Shown here piece after piece: positions 1 to 7,982 of a stretch of DNA of 64,000 nt. The notes below the pieces were generated by a model. That model was not told where the DNA came from, made no database searches, and saw nothing but the letters and a program-made list of their open reading frames with translations. Within the stretch, counting starts at the first letter, position 1. Each line of letters opens with the position of its first letter. The translations under genes and the position numbers were made by a program. The DNA comes from an uncultured Eggerthellaceae bacterium. Its GTDB lineage: Bacteria > Actinomycetota > Coriobacteriia > Coriobacteriales > Eggerthellaceae. The DNA is taken from positions 62,001 through 126,000 of the forward strand of contig CAUDUM010000001.1 of assembly GCA_958452575.1 (NCBI GenBank), written 5' to 3'.

Positions 1-2
1 GC

Positions 3-437
3 GAAGACGAGGCGTTCGCTTACTTCGATAGGCTGGCCGAAAACGTCTACCAGTTCTCCTCTTCGGGATCGGGCCCGGTGAACTCGCTCGTGCAGGGCGA
101 GGCGCTCATCGGGCTGGGCTTGACGTACCAGGCGGTCTCCGAGCAGAACGAGGGCGCGCCCGTTGCCCCGTATTTCTTTGAGGAGGGATCGCCCTGGACG
201 ATGAACGGCGTCGCCGTCGTCGACGGCAAGCAGGGCAAAACCGCCGTGCGCCAGGTGATGGATTGGATGATGGAGACGGGCATCCTGCTGGACAAGCAGC
301 GGTTCGTGCCCGACAAGGTGTTCGTGGACCAGCAGACCGAGATCCCCAATTTCCCCACGGATGTGGACTACGCCGACATGACAGGCATCTTCGATATCGA
401 CGAGAAGCAGCGCCTCTTGGAAAGGTGGAAGTACTGA
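3..437 (+). CDS. ABC transporter solute-binding protein, C-terminal part (5' end outside window)
   Basis: The reading frame is open from base 3 and ends at a TGA overlapping the next gene's ATG, so only the last ~144 residues are visible. The segment resembles the C-terminal lobe of family 1 extracellular binding proteins of iron/polyamine/phosphonate type: it includes a GEALIGLGLTYQ stretch and a late PNFPTDVDY motif. It would capture a solute outside the cell for the ATPase and fused permease that follow. The substrate cannot be read from the sequence. The downstream LicC/LicA-like enzymes and EutH permease suggest a choline-, ethanolamine- or aminophosphonate-like compound, which is inference. 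Confidence 0.75.
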   Translation, partial: EDEAFAYFDRLAENVYQFSSSGSGPVNSLVQGEALIGLGLTYQAVSEQNEGAPVAPYFFEEGSPWTMNGVAVVDGKQGKTAVRQVMDWMMETGILLDKQRFVPDKVFVDQQTEIPNFPTDVDYADMTGIFDIDEKQRLLERWKY

Positions 438-1231
438 TGAGCCAAATCGACGCGGCGCAAGCCGACGGGCGGATCGCGCCCAAGCTGAGGATCAGGGATC
501 TGACCAAGCGCTTCGACGGCAAGGAGGTGCTGCACCATCTGGATTTCGATGTCCATGACGGCGAGTTCCTGTCGATCCTGGGCCCGTCGGGATGCGGCAA
601 GACCACCACGTTGCGCATCCTCATAGGGTTGATCCCCTGCGACGGGGGCTCGATCGAGCTGGATGGCCGCGATATCACCCATGCGCGCCCCAGCGATCGC
701 AGCATGGGCATCGTGTTTCAGAACTACGCCCTGTTCGAGAACATGACGGTGCGCGGCAATGTGGAGTATGCTCTCAAGTTCAAGCCCGAGCTCAAGGAAC
801 GCCGCCGCCAGATCGCCGAGGAGATGCTCGTGCAGCTGGGCTTGGAAGAGCATATGGACAAGGGCGTCTCGGAGCTTTCGGGCGGTCAGCAGCAGCGCGT
901 CTCCATCGCGCGCACGCTGGCGACCGGCCCTGATATCATCTTGTTCGACGAGCCCATGAGCGCCCTCGATGTGGAGACGCGCCTGTCGCTGCGCGCCGAG
1001 CTCAAGCGCATCCAGCGCGAATCGGGCACCACGATGATCTACATCACGCACGATCAGGAGGAGGCATTCGCGCTCTCCGACCGCGTGATGGTCATGGGGG
1101 AGGGGCGCATCCATCAGCTCGCCGCTCCCGAGGAGATCATCTCCGATCCCGCCGATGACTACGTCAACGACTTCGTCGTGCGCAACCTGCGCATCAAGAT
1201 GGACTCGCTGGCGCGCTTCATGGGGTGCTAG
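437..1231 (+). CDS. ABC transporter ATP-binding protein (PotA/FbpC class)
   Basis: A 264-residue nucleotide-binding subunit that powers import with the flanking binding protein and permease. Walker A GPSGCGKTT lies near residue 49, the Q-loop is in FQNYALFE, the signature LSGGQQQR is near 147, Walker B is ILFDEP, and the H-loop is in ITHDQEE. The ATG at 437 overlaps the upstream TGA (ATGA), implying translational coupling; an in-frame upstream extension is possible but lies inside the previous gene. The length is shorter than full PotA (about 370), because the C-terminal regulatory TOBE region is essentially missing. Confidence 0.9.
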   Translation: MSQIDAAQADGRIAPKLRIRDLTKRFDGKEVLHHLDFDVHDGEFLSILGPSGCGKTTTLRILIGLIPCDGGSIELDGRDITHARPSDRSMGIVFQNYALFENMTVRGNVEYALKFKPELKERRRQIAEEMLVQLGLEEHMDKGVSELSGGQQQRVSIARTLATGPDIILFDEPMSALDVETRLSLRAELKRIQRESGTTMIYITHDQEEAFALSDRVMVMGEGRIHQLAAPEEIISDPADDYVNDFVVRNLRIKMDSLARFMGC

Positions 1232-1233
1232 CC

Positions 1234-2886
1234 ATGACCGCCGCTGCAACCGCCCAGACGTCCGTCCTGGGGCGCCGCCGGGGGACGGCAGCCGGGGGCG
1301 GCGGGTTCAACGTGATCCGCATCGCCTTGGCCGCCTTTTTCCTTTTTGCCGTCATCATCCCCTTTGTGGGGCTGCTGGCCAACCTTGCCAGCCCCGATGC
1401 CCGCGAGGTGTTCGCCAGCGAGCAGTTTGCCTCCGCATGCCTGAACTCCGTGTCGGTGGCGCTTGTGTCCACCTGCATATCCTTGGCGGCCGCGCTTGCG
1501 GTGTCGTGGGTGCTGTGCCGCACGCGCATCAAGGGCAAAGGCGCCTTCGCCGTCATCATGACGCTGCCCATGCTCATCCCGTCGCTGGCGCACGGCATGG
1601 GCCTGGTGTTCCTGTTGGGCACCAACGGCATCATCACCAACGCGCTGGGGCTGTCGTTCGATCTGTACGGGTTCTGGGGAATCGTGATGGGTTCGGTTCT
1701 GTACTCGTTCCCCTCCGCGTTTCTGCTGCTTTACGACGTTTTGCGCTACGAGGACGCCTCGCCCTACGAGGCGGCGGACATCCTGGGCGTGCCCAAGTTC
1801 AACCAGTTCGTCAGCATCACGCTGCCGTATCTGCGCAAGCCTTTGATCTCGGCGGTGTTCGCCACGTTCACGCTGGTCGTGACCGACTACGGCGTTGCCT
1901 TGATGGTGGGCGGCAAATGCACGACTCTTCCGGTGCTGATGTACCAGGAAGTCGTGGGCCTGCTCAACTTCGACACGGGCATCGCAATCGGATTCGTGCT
2001 GCTCATCCCCGCGGTGATCGCGTTCCTCGTCGATGTGCTCAACACCGACAAGGGCAAGCTGTCGTTTGTTTCGCGCGCGTTCGCGCCGCGCCCCAACAAG
2101 GTGCGCGACGGCATCGGATACGCGGTCTGTGCGCTGGCGACGCTGGCGATCGTGCTGCCTTTGGGATCGTTCGCGCTCGTCTCGTTCGTGCAGAAGTATC
2201 CGATCGATCTCACCTTCACGCTGGCCAACATCGGCCGCTCGCTCAACATGAACGCGGGGGATTACTGGCTCAACTCGGTGGGCATCGCGTTGGCGGTCTC
2301 CCTTATCGGCACCGTGGCGGCCTACTTTGCCGCCTATATCACCGCGCGCATGGGCGGGCGCATGTCCAAGCCGCTGCATCTTGTGTGCATCACGACGCTT
2401 GCCATACCCGGCATCGTGTTGGGCTTGTCCTACGTCCTGCTGTTCAGGGGTACGCCGTTGTACGGCACGTTCGCGATTCTGATCTTGGTCAACCTGGTGC
2501 ACTTCTTCGCCTCGCCCTATCTGATGGCGTACAACTCGCTGGGCAAGGCCAACGCGAACCTGGAGGCTGTGGGCGCCACGCTGGGGGCGGGCCGCATGAG
2601 CATCGTCAAGGACGTGCTGGTGCCCCAGACGTCGGGCACGATCGTCGAGATGTTCTCGTATTTCTTCGTCAACTGCATGGTCACCATCTCGGCGGTGTCC
2701 TTTTTGGCGACGACGCTGGACATGCCGTTGGCGTTGCTCATCACCGACCTTGATTCGCAGCGCCTCACCGAATGCGCCGCGTTCGTGTCGCTGTTGATTC
2801 TGGTGACCAACATCGCGCTCAAGGCGGTGCTCGCCGGGGTCAAAAGGGCGATGTGCTTCCGGTCGGCGCACAGGGCACGCTCCTAG
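1234..2886 (+). CDS. fused two-domain ABC transporter permease (FbpB/ThiP-like)
   Basis: About 550 residues with roughly a dozen hydrophobic segments, formed by two BPD_transp_1 domains in tandem. The two EAA coupling loops are visible: YEAADILGVPKFNQF around residue 175 and LEAVGATLGAGRMSI around 445. One chain therefore supplies both halves of the transmembrane channel, as in iron(III), thiamine and 2-aminoethylphosphonate importers. The ATG at 1234 lies two bases after the ATPase stop, so the three genes form one operon. The substrate is unknown; the context argues for a headgroup-type solute. Confidence 0.88.
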   Translation: MTAAATAQTSVLGRRRGTAAGGGGFNVIRIALAAFFLFAVIIPFVGLLANLASPDAREVFASEQFASACLNSVSVALVSTCISLAAALAVSWVLCRTRIKGKGAFAVIMTLPMLIPSLAHGMGLVFLLGTNGIITNALGLSFDLYGFWGIVMGSVLYSFPSAFLLLYDVLRYEDASPYEAADILGVPKFNQFVSITLPYLRKPLISAVFATFTLVVTDYGVALMVGGKCTTLPVLMYQEVVGLLNFDTGIAIGFVLLIPAVIAFLVDVLNTDKGKLSFVSRAFAPRPNKVRDGIGYAVCALATLAIVLPLGSFALVSFVQKYPIDLTFTLANIGRSLNMNAGDYWLNSVGIALAVSLIGTVAAYFAAYITARMGGRMSKPLHLVCITTLAIPGIVLGLSYVLLFRGTPLYGTFAILILVNLVHFFASPYLMAYNSLGKANANLEAVGATLGAGRMSIVKDVLVPQTSGTIVEMFSYFFVNCMVTISAVSFLATTLDMPLALLITDLDSQRLTECAAFVSLLILVTNIALKAVLAGVKRAMCFRSAHRARS

Positions 2887-2952
2887 GGGCCTTGCTTCGC
2901 GGGGCGGGCGTCCGATTCTCATGATCAGCCAATAAGACCGTATTCAGGGGGA

Positions 2953-3879
2953 ATGATGATGAATGCGAAAACCGACGTGCGCGAGGGCGCACTCGATTTC
3001 GGCGAGTTCAAGGTTCTTTCGACGCTGGAATCCACGCAGGGCAGCCGCCTGACCCAACGTGAGCTGGCCTCGAAGTGCGACATGTCGCTGGGCGCCGTAA
3101 ACAAGGCGCTCGGCAGGCTGGGGGACAAGGGCCTTGCCAAAGACGGCGTGATCACCGACGACGGCGTGCGGGCGCTCGAGCCGTACCGTGCCAAACGCGC
3201 GGTGCTGGTGGCGGCGGGGTTCGGCAGCCGAATGGTGCCGGTGACGCTCAACACACCCAAGCCGCTGGTGCGCGTGCATGGCAAGCGCATCATCGACTCG
3301 CTTCTGGATGCGCTGGACGCTGCGGGCATCCAGGAGGTTTACGTCGTGCGCGGATACCTGGCCGAGCAGTTCGACCAGCTGCTCTACGACTACCCGAACG
3401 TGCGCTTTTTGGAGAACACGCTCTACAACGAGGCCAACAACATCTCGTCGTTGATCCAGGCGACGGATCATCTGGAGAACGCTTACGTGATGGAATCGGA
3501 CCTGCTGCTGCGCAACCCCGACCTCATCACCAAGTATCAGTACCAGTCCAACTACCTGGGGATCCCCACCGACCAGACCGACGACTGGTGCTTTACGATG
3601 AAAAACGGCGCGATAAAGGAACTCAAACAGGGCGGTGTGGACTGCGAGCTGATGGTGGGTATCTCGTACTGGACCGCCGAGGATGGAAGAAAGCTTGCCC
3701 AGGACATCCCGTCAGTGTTCGCCGAGCCGGGCGGCAAGGAGCGATTTTGGGATTACGTCCCGCTGCGCTACCGCGCCGACAACTACAAGGTGCATGTCCG
3801 CGAATGTCGTCCTGAGGACGTCTGCGAGATCGACACGTTCCGCGAGCTTCAGGCGATCGACCCCGCTTACATCGTCTAG
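2953..3879 (+). CDS. winged-helix / LicC-like nucleotidyltransferase fusion
   Basis: About 308 residues. Residues ~10-75 form a MarR-like winged helix (TQRELASKCDMSLGAVNKAL followed by a DDGVRAL wing). From ~78 there is a sugar-nucleotide/choline-phosphate cytidylyltransferase fold with the nucleotide-binding signature AAGFGSRMVPVTLNTPKPL. The family transfers CMP (or NMP) from CTP to phosphocholine-like or sugar phosphates. Three consecutive ATGs occur at 2953, 2956 and 2959; the GGGGG-type ribosome site best suits 2959. It lies 66 bp after the permease gene. The fused DNA-binding domain suggests an enzyme that also senses or regulates. The substrate is inferred only. Confidence 0.8.
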   Translation: MMMNAKTDVREGALDFGEFKVLSTLESTQGSRLTQRELASKCDMSLGAVNKALGRLGDKGLAKDGVITDDGVRALEPYRAKRAVLVAAGFGSRMVPVTLNTPKPLVRVHGKRIIDSLLDALDAAGIQEVYVVRGYLAEQFDQLLYDYPNVRFLENTLYNEANNISSLIQATDHLENAYVMESDLLLRNPDLITKYQYQSNYLGIPTDQTDDWCFTMKNGAIKELKQGGVDCELMVGISYWTAEDGRKLAQDIPSVFAEPGGKERFWDYVPLRYRADNYKVHVRECRPEDVCEIDTFRELQAIDPAYIV

Positions 3880-3955
3880 GCAAGCTCTTAAAGCCCTTGT
3901 CGCTATCATTATGTGAACACACTTAGAGCGACTGATAAGCTTAAGACCAGGTGTT

Positions 3956-4016
3956 TTACAAATACTTGTTCAAAACATTACAAACACTTTACAAAATTGA
4001 ACATATAGAGGATAAT
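3956..4016 (+). promoter_or_regulatory. promoter with helically phased operator-like repeats
   Basis: An AT-rich island in GC-rich DNA. A sigma70-type promoter reads TTTACA (3988-3993), a 17-base spacer, then GATAAT (4011-4016). Upstream and overlapping the -35 box, TTACAAA occurs at 3956, 3978 and 3989, that is 22 and 11 bases apart, on one face of the helix; the first two extend to TTACAAATACTT and TTACAAACACTT. This looks like an operator for a winged-helix protein, possibly one encoded alongside. The operator role is inference. Confidence 0.6.
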
Positions 4017-4030
4017 GCCATGCGCTTCGT

Positions 4031-4048
4031 CCGGAGGTCGGCCTCCGG
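4031..4048 (+). other. 5' UTR hairpin
   Basis: CCGGAGG, loop TCGG, CCTCCGG: a perfect 7-bp stem in the leader between the promoter at 4011-4016 and the ATG at 4110. No T-tract follows, so it is more likely a leader structure than a terminator. Confidence 0.4.
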
Positions 4049-4109
4049 GGTTTTGCGCGAAGCGGCACCGATGTGCGCCGAGGTTTCGCGCTTATCAGGA
4101 GGAGGAAGC

Positions 4110-5891
4110 ATGGCTTTGACGAAAAACGAGTTCGCGGTGCTATCCGCGCTCGTCGGCGATAAAGGGATAGCATCCCAGCGCGATCTTGCGGATGCGGTCG
4201 GCATGTCGCTGGGGACGGTGAACAAGGCGTACCGTTCGGTGGCTGATCGCGGAGAGGTGGACGGCTACCGTCTCACCGATGCGGGCTGGAAGGCGCTTGC
4301 CCCCTACAAGGTGGACAACGCCATCATCATGGCTGCCGGCCTGTCCTCGCGCTTCGCGCCTATTTCCTACGAGCGCCCCAAGGGAGTGCTCAAGGTGCGT
4401 GGCGAAGTGCTCATCGAACGTCAGATCCGCCAGCTGAAAGAGGCCGGCATCGACGACATCACGGTCGTGGTCGGCTACATGAAAGAGGCGTTCTTCTACC
4501 TGGAGGACCTTTTCGGCGTCAAGATACGTGTGAACGAACAGTACGCCGTGCGCAACAACAACTCCACGTTGATGCTCGTGCGCGAACAGTTGGGCAACAC
4601 CTACATCTGCTCTTCGGACGACTATTTCACCGAGAACGTGTTCGAGCCGTACGTTTACAAGGCGTACTACTCGGCGGTGTTCTTTGCGGACAAGACCGAC
4701 GAGTATTGCCTTACCTGCGGGGCTGGCAACCGCATCACCCGCGTGACGGTGGGCGGCGTTGACTCCTACGGCATGTTGGGCCACGCGTATTTCGACCGTG
4801 CATTCTCCCAGAGGTTCGTGCAAATTCTCGAGGGCGAATACGATCGTCCCGAGACCGCGCCCAAGCTGTGGGAGGACATCTTCTCCGACCATGTCTCGGA
4901 GTTCGACATGGTCATGCGCCCCTACGATGCGGGCGTCATCCACGAGTTCGACTCGCTTGACGAGCTGCGCGAGTTCGATCGCGAGTTCATCCTCAACGTG
5001 GATTCCGCCATCTTGGACAACATCGTGCGGGTGCTCGGATGCGCACGCACCGACATCGTCGACATCGTCCCCATCAAGCAAGGGCTCACCAACCTGTCGT
5101 TCCGCTTTGGCGTCGGTGACGGCGTGTACGTGTACCGCCATCCCGGGGCCGGCACCGACGAGATCATCAACCGCGCCAGCGAAGCGTTCTCGCAGGACGT
5201 GGCGCGCCGTCATGGGATCGACGACACCTTCATCTACGAGGATCCCGACACCGGCTGGAAGATCTCGCGCTTCATCCCCGATTGCGTCGAGTTCGACTAC
5301 CACAACGACGATCACGTCCGCAAGGGCCTGGCGCTGGGCAGGGCGCTGCATGAATGCGGCGAGCGCTCGCAGTGGACGTTCGACCTTTACGAGCAGGCGT
5401 GCGGCATCGTCGAGCTTCTGGGCGAGCGCACTTATCCGTCGTTTCCGGATTTCGGGATGATGCAGGACCTTGGCAGAAGGCTCGCCGAGCTCGTCCAGGC
5501 CGACGAGGTCGAGCCCTGCCTGTGCCACAACGATTTCTACGCCCCCAACTTCCTCGTCCACGACGACGAGGTCACGTTGATCGACTGGGAGTATTCCGCC
5601 ATGTCGGATTATGCGAGCGATCTGGGGACGTTCATCTGCTGCTCGGATTACACCGTGGAGGAGGCGCAGCGCGTCATCGGGCTGTACTTCCAACGCGAGC
5701 CGAGTGCTGCGGAGATGCGGCATTGCATGGCCTACACGGGCCTTGCCGCGTATTACTGGTTCGTGTGGGCCCTCTACAAGGAGGCCACGGGAGATCCGGT
5801 GGGGGAGTGGCTGTACCTGTGGTACAAGGCGACGAAAACGTACGGCGCCCTCGCCATCGAGTTGTATGAGTCGGCGGAGGCCGATGAGTAG
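4110..5891 (+). CDS. winged-helix / LicC-like cytidylyltransferase / LicA-like kinase fusion
   Basis: 593 residues in three modules. Residues ~1-65 are a winged helix (SQRDLADAVGMSLGTVNKAY). Residues ~70-290 are a LicC-type nucleotidyltransferase (MAAGLSSRFAPISYERPKG). Residues ~310-590 are a choline/ethanolamine kinase-like aminoglycoside-phosphotransferase fold, with catalytic HNDFYAPNFL and metal-binding IDWEYS. Kinase plus cytidylyltransferase in one chain would convert an amino-alcohol to its CDP form, as LicA and LicC do separately. The ATG at 4110 has a strong AGGAGGAGGA site; an in-frame ATG at 4020 sits too close to the -10 box to be used from that promoter. Confidence 0.85.
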   Translation: MALTKNEFAVLSALVGDKGIASQRDLADAVGMSLGTVNKAYRSVADRGEVDGYRLTDAGWKALAPYKVDNAIIMAAGLSSRFAPISYERPKGVLKVRGEVLIERQIRQLKEAGIDDITVVVGYMKEAFFYLEDLFGVKIRVNEQYAVRNNNSTLMLVREQLGNTYICSSDDYFTENVFEPYVYKAYYSAVFFADKTDEYCLTCGAGNRITRVTVGGVDSYGMLGHAYFDRAFSQRFVQILEGEYDRPETAPKLWEDIFSDHVSEFDMVMRPYDAGVIHEFDSLDELREFDREFILNVDSAILDNIVRVLGCARTDIVDIVPIKQGLTNLSFRFGVGDGVYVYRHPGAGTDEIINRASEAFSQDVARRHGIDDTFIYEDPDTGWKISRFIPDCVEFDYHNDDHVRKGLALGRALHECGERSQWTFDLYEQACGIVELLGERTYPSFPDFGMMQDLGRRLAELVQADEVEPCLCHNDFYAPNFLVHDDEVTLIDWEYSAMSDYASDLGTFICCSDYTVEEAQRVIGLYFQREPSAAEMRHCMAYTGLAAYYWFVWALYKEATGDPVGEWLYLWYKATKTYGALAIELYESAEADE

Positions 5892-5942
5892 CGGGCGTTC
5901 CGCTGCGACATCGCCATTCGAAGCTAATCGGAAGGGAATTGC

Positions 5943-7277
5943 ATGGAACTGATAGGAACCATCGTTGTCTACATCATCATGGCGTGCGCCCTGGCGGGTG
6001 CCATCGCTTCGGCGATCAAGCCCGAAAGCGAGCTTGGCCAGCAGTTTGTCGCGGGTATCGATTCGATCGGCCCGATCTTTCTGCCCGTCGCCGGCATCAT
6101 GGCGTCGGCGCCGTTCCTCGAGGCGTTCGTCAGCTCGGTGTTCGGCCCGGTCTATAGCGCCGTGGGCGCCGATCCCGCCATGGCGGCGACGACGTTCATC
6201 GCCGTCGACATGGGCGGATATCCGCTGGCCGAGGCGCTGGCCCAGACCAAGGAAAGCTGGATCATGGCGATGATGACCGGCTACATGGCGGGTGCCACCA
6301 TCGTGTTCACGATCCCCGTCGCGCTCAAGATGCTCGAGAAGCGCGATCGCAAGTACCTGGCGCTCGGCGTGATGAGCGGCCTGCTTGCCATTCCGATCGG
6401 CGTGCTGGTGGCAAGCGTCATCATCGCGGTTTCGCACCCGATGATCCGCGAGGTTGTATCCACCAACGCCGAAGCCACCTATCAGCTGGCGCTCAGCTTC
6501 GCGCAGATCGGCCTCAATCTGATCCCGCTCGTCGTCATCTGCGTCGCCTTGGCACTGGGCCTCAAGTTCAAGCCCGATGCCATGATCAAAGGCTTCATCG
6601 TCTTCGGACGCGTGATGGAGGCGGCGCTCAAGATCGTGTTCGTGCTGGTGGTCATCGAGTACTTCACCGGCATCTTCTCCACGGTGTTCGGCGGGTTCGG
6701 ATTCGACCCCATCATCGCCAGCGACGGCGACCCCGAGGTGTTCCGAGCGCTTGAGACTTCCGGCGCTATCGGCATGATGCTGTGCGGTGCGTTCCCCATG
6801 GTGTACCTGATCAAGCGTTACCTGGCCAAGCCCCTTGCCAAGATCGGCGGCGTGTTCGGGCTCAGCTCCGATGCCACCGCTGGTTTGCTGGCGGCTTCCG
6901 CGAACGTGCTGGCAGCGCTCGCGATGGTCAAGGACCTGAAGGCGCGCGACAAGGTGCTGGTAATGGCTTTTGCCGTGTGCTGCGCCTTCCTGTTCGGCGA
7001 CCACCTGTCCTTCACCGCCAACTTCCAGCCGACGCTGATCGTGCCGGTTCTGGTGGGTAAGTTCTGCGCTGGCGTGTGCGCGATCATCTTTGCCAATCTG
7101 CTGGCGGTCAAGAAGGCCCAGCAGCTGGAGGCGGAGGATCTTGCCGCTCTGCCCGAGGATGCTTCCGACAAGCATGCGGCTTTGGAGGATGCTGCCGATC
7201 AGCCCGTTCAGGTTGCTGAAACTGTTCGAGCTGAAGCGGCGGGCGAGACTGCCGCAGTCGAACCCGCCAAGGGCTAG
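5943..7277 (+). CDS. EutH-family ethanolamine permease-like membrane protein
   Basis: 444 residues, multiple hydrophobic segments, with the EutH-type N-terminus (ASAIKPESELGQQF, then IGPIFLPVAGIMAS) and a conserved central MGGYPLAEALAQ motif. EutH carries ethanolamine across the inner membrane. The C-terminal ~60 residues are an acidic Ala/Glu-rich tail beyond the membrane domain. It lies 51 bp after the fused kinase/cytidylyltransferase, so it probably supplies the amino-alcohol that enzyme activates. No other eut genes (ammonia lyase, shell proteins) are in the window, which favours an assimilatory role. Specificity for ethanolamine over choline is not shown by sequence alone. Confidence 0.82.
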   Translation: MELIGTIVVYIIMACALAGAIASAIKPESELGQQFVAGIDSIGPIFLPVAGIMASAPFLEAFVSSVFGPVYSAVGADPAMAATTFIAVDMGGYPLAEALAQTKESWIMAMMTGYMAGATIVFTIPVALKMLEKRDRKYLALGVMSGLLAIPIGVLVASVIIAVSHPMIREVVSTNAEATYQLALSFAQIGLNLIPLVVICVALALGLKFKPDAMIKGFIVFGRVMEAALKIVFVLVVIEYFTGIFSTVFGGFGFDPIIASDGDPEVFRALETSGAIGMMLCGAFPMVYLIKRYLAKPLAKIGGVFGLSSDATAGLLAASANVLAALAMVKDLKARDKVLVMAFAVCCAFLFGDHLSFTANFQPTLIVPVLVGKFCAGVCAIIFANLLAVKKAQQLEAEDLAALPEDASDKHAALEDAADQPVQVAETVRAEAAGETAAVEPAKG

Positions 7278-7312
7278 GCTGGGAAAAGACAGATCTATCC
7301 TGCTGAAATAGG

Positions 7313-7346
7313 GAGGCGCTGCTCGGTGTTTGCCGGGCAGCGCCTC
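7313..7346 (+). terminator. stem-loop terminator after the EutH-like gene
   Basis: GAGGCGCTGCTCGG, loop TGTTTG, CCGGGCAGCGCCTC: a 14-bp stem with one G-T pair, between convergent genes. The T-tract is weak (CTTCG), so it may act in both directions. Confidence 0.65.
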
Positions 7347-7382
7347 TTCGCATTCGGGGCTATCGTTATGTTCGACGAATCG

Positions 7383-7982
7383 CTATTTGGATTCGTCCTC
7401 CACGTAGATGCCCTCTTGCTTGAACACCGTGGCGAACGTGCGGAAGAACACCTTCACGTCCAAGGCGAAGGTCACGTTGCGCACGTAGTAGACGTCCAGC
7501 GCCAGGCGGTCGTGCCACGGCAGCGAGTTGCGGCCGTACACGGCGGCGTAGCCGGTGATGCCGGGCTTGACGGTGAGCTTCTCGCCCTCGTCGCCTTCGT
7601 AGAGCTCGGTCTCGCGGCGCAGGTCGGGACGCGGGCCCACCACGCTCATGTCGCCTTTGAGCACGTTGAGGAACTGGGGGATCTCGTCAAGGCTGGTGCG
7701 GCGCATGAACGCACCGATCTTGGTCATGCGCGGGTCGTCGGCTCCGTTGTAGGTCGAGCCGTCCTCCATAACCAGGTCGGGGGCGTTCACGCGCATCGAT
7801 CGCAGCTTGTACATCTTGAAGTCGCGTCCGTCCTTGCCCACGCGCGGCGCGTTGTAGAACACGGGCCCCTTGTCCTCAAAATGGATGATGGGCGCCAGCA
7901 CCGCGATGATGATCAGCACGAACGGCAGGGCGACGATGCCGACGGCAAGGTCGCAGATCCTTTTTCCGAAGCGAAGGTACAT
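7383..7982 (-). CDS. PglC/WbaP-type sugar-phosphate transferase
   Basis: 199 residues of the monotopic polyprenyl-phosphate phosphoglycosyltransferase family. It has one N-terminal hydrophobic re-entrant helix, then the conserved GPVFYNAPRVG, FKMYKLRSM, the catalytic RRTSLDEIPQF segment (Asp-Glu pair) and VGPRPDL. It starts undecaprenyl-linked glycan synthesis by transferring a sugar phosphate from a UDP-sugar at the cytoplasmic membrane. Its ATG directly follows the aminotransferase stop. Size and the aminotransferase neighbour suggest a di-N-acetyl-bacillosamine-like sugar (PglC/PglE pairing), but the sugar is inferred. Confidence 0.9.
   Translation of the reverse strand: MYLRFGKRICDLAVGIVALPFVLIIIAVLAPIIHFEDKGPVFYNAPRVGKDGRDFKMYKLRSMRVNAPDLVMEDGSTYNGADDPRMTKIGAFMRRTSLDEIPQFLNVLKGDMSVVGPRPDLRRETELYEGDEGEKLTVKPGITGYAAVYGRNSLPWHDRLALDVYYVRNVTFALDVKVFFRTFATVFKQEGIYVEDESK

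Noticed and set aside
4140..7175. 1011-codon open frame on the minus strand
   Set aside because: It is antisense to the kinase/cytidylyltransferase and EutH genes; its residues are Arg/His/Asp-rich without domains, typical of a high-GC shadow frame.
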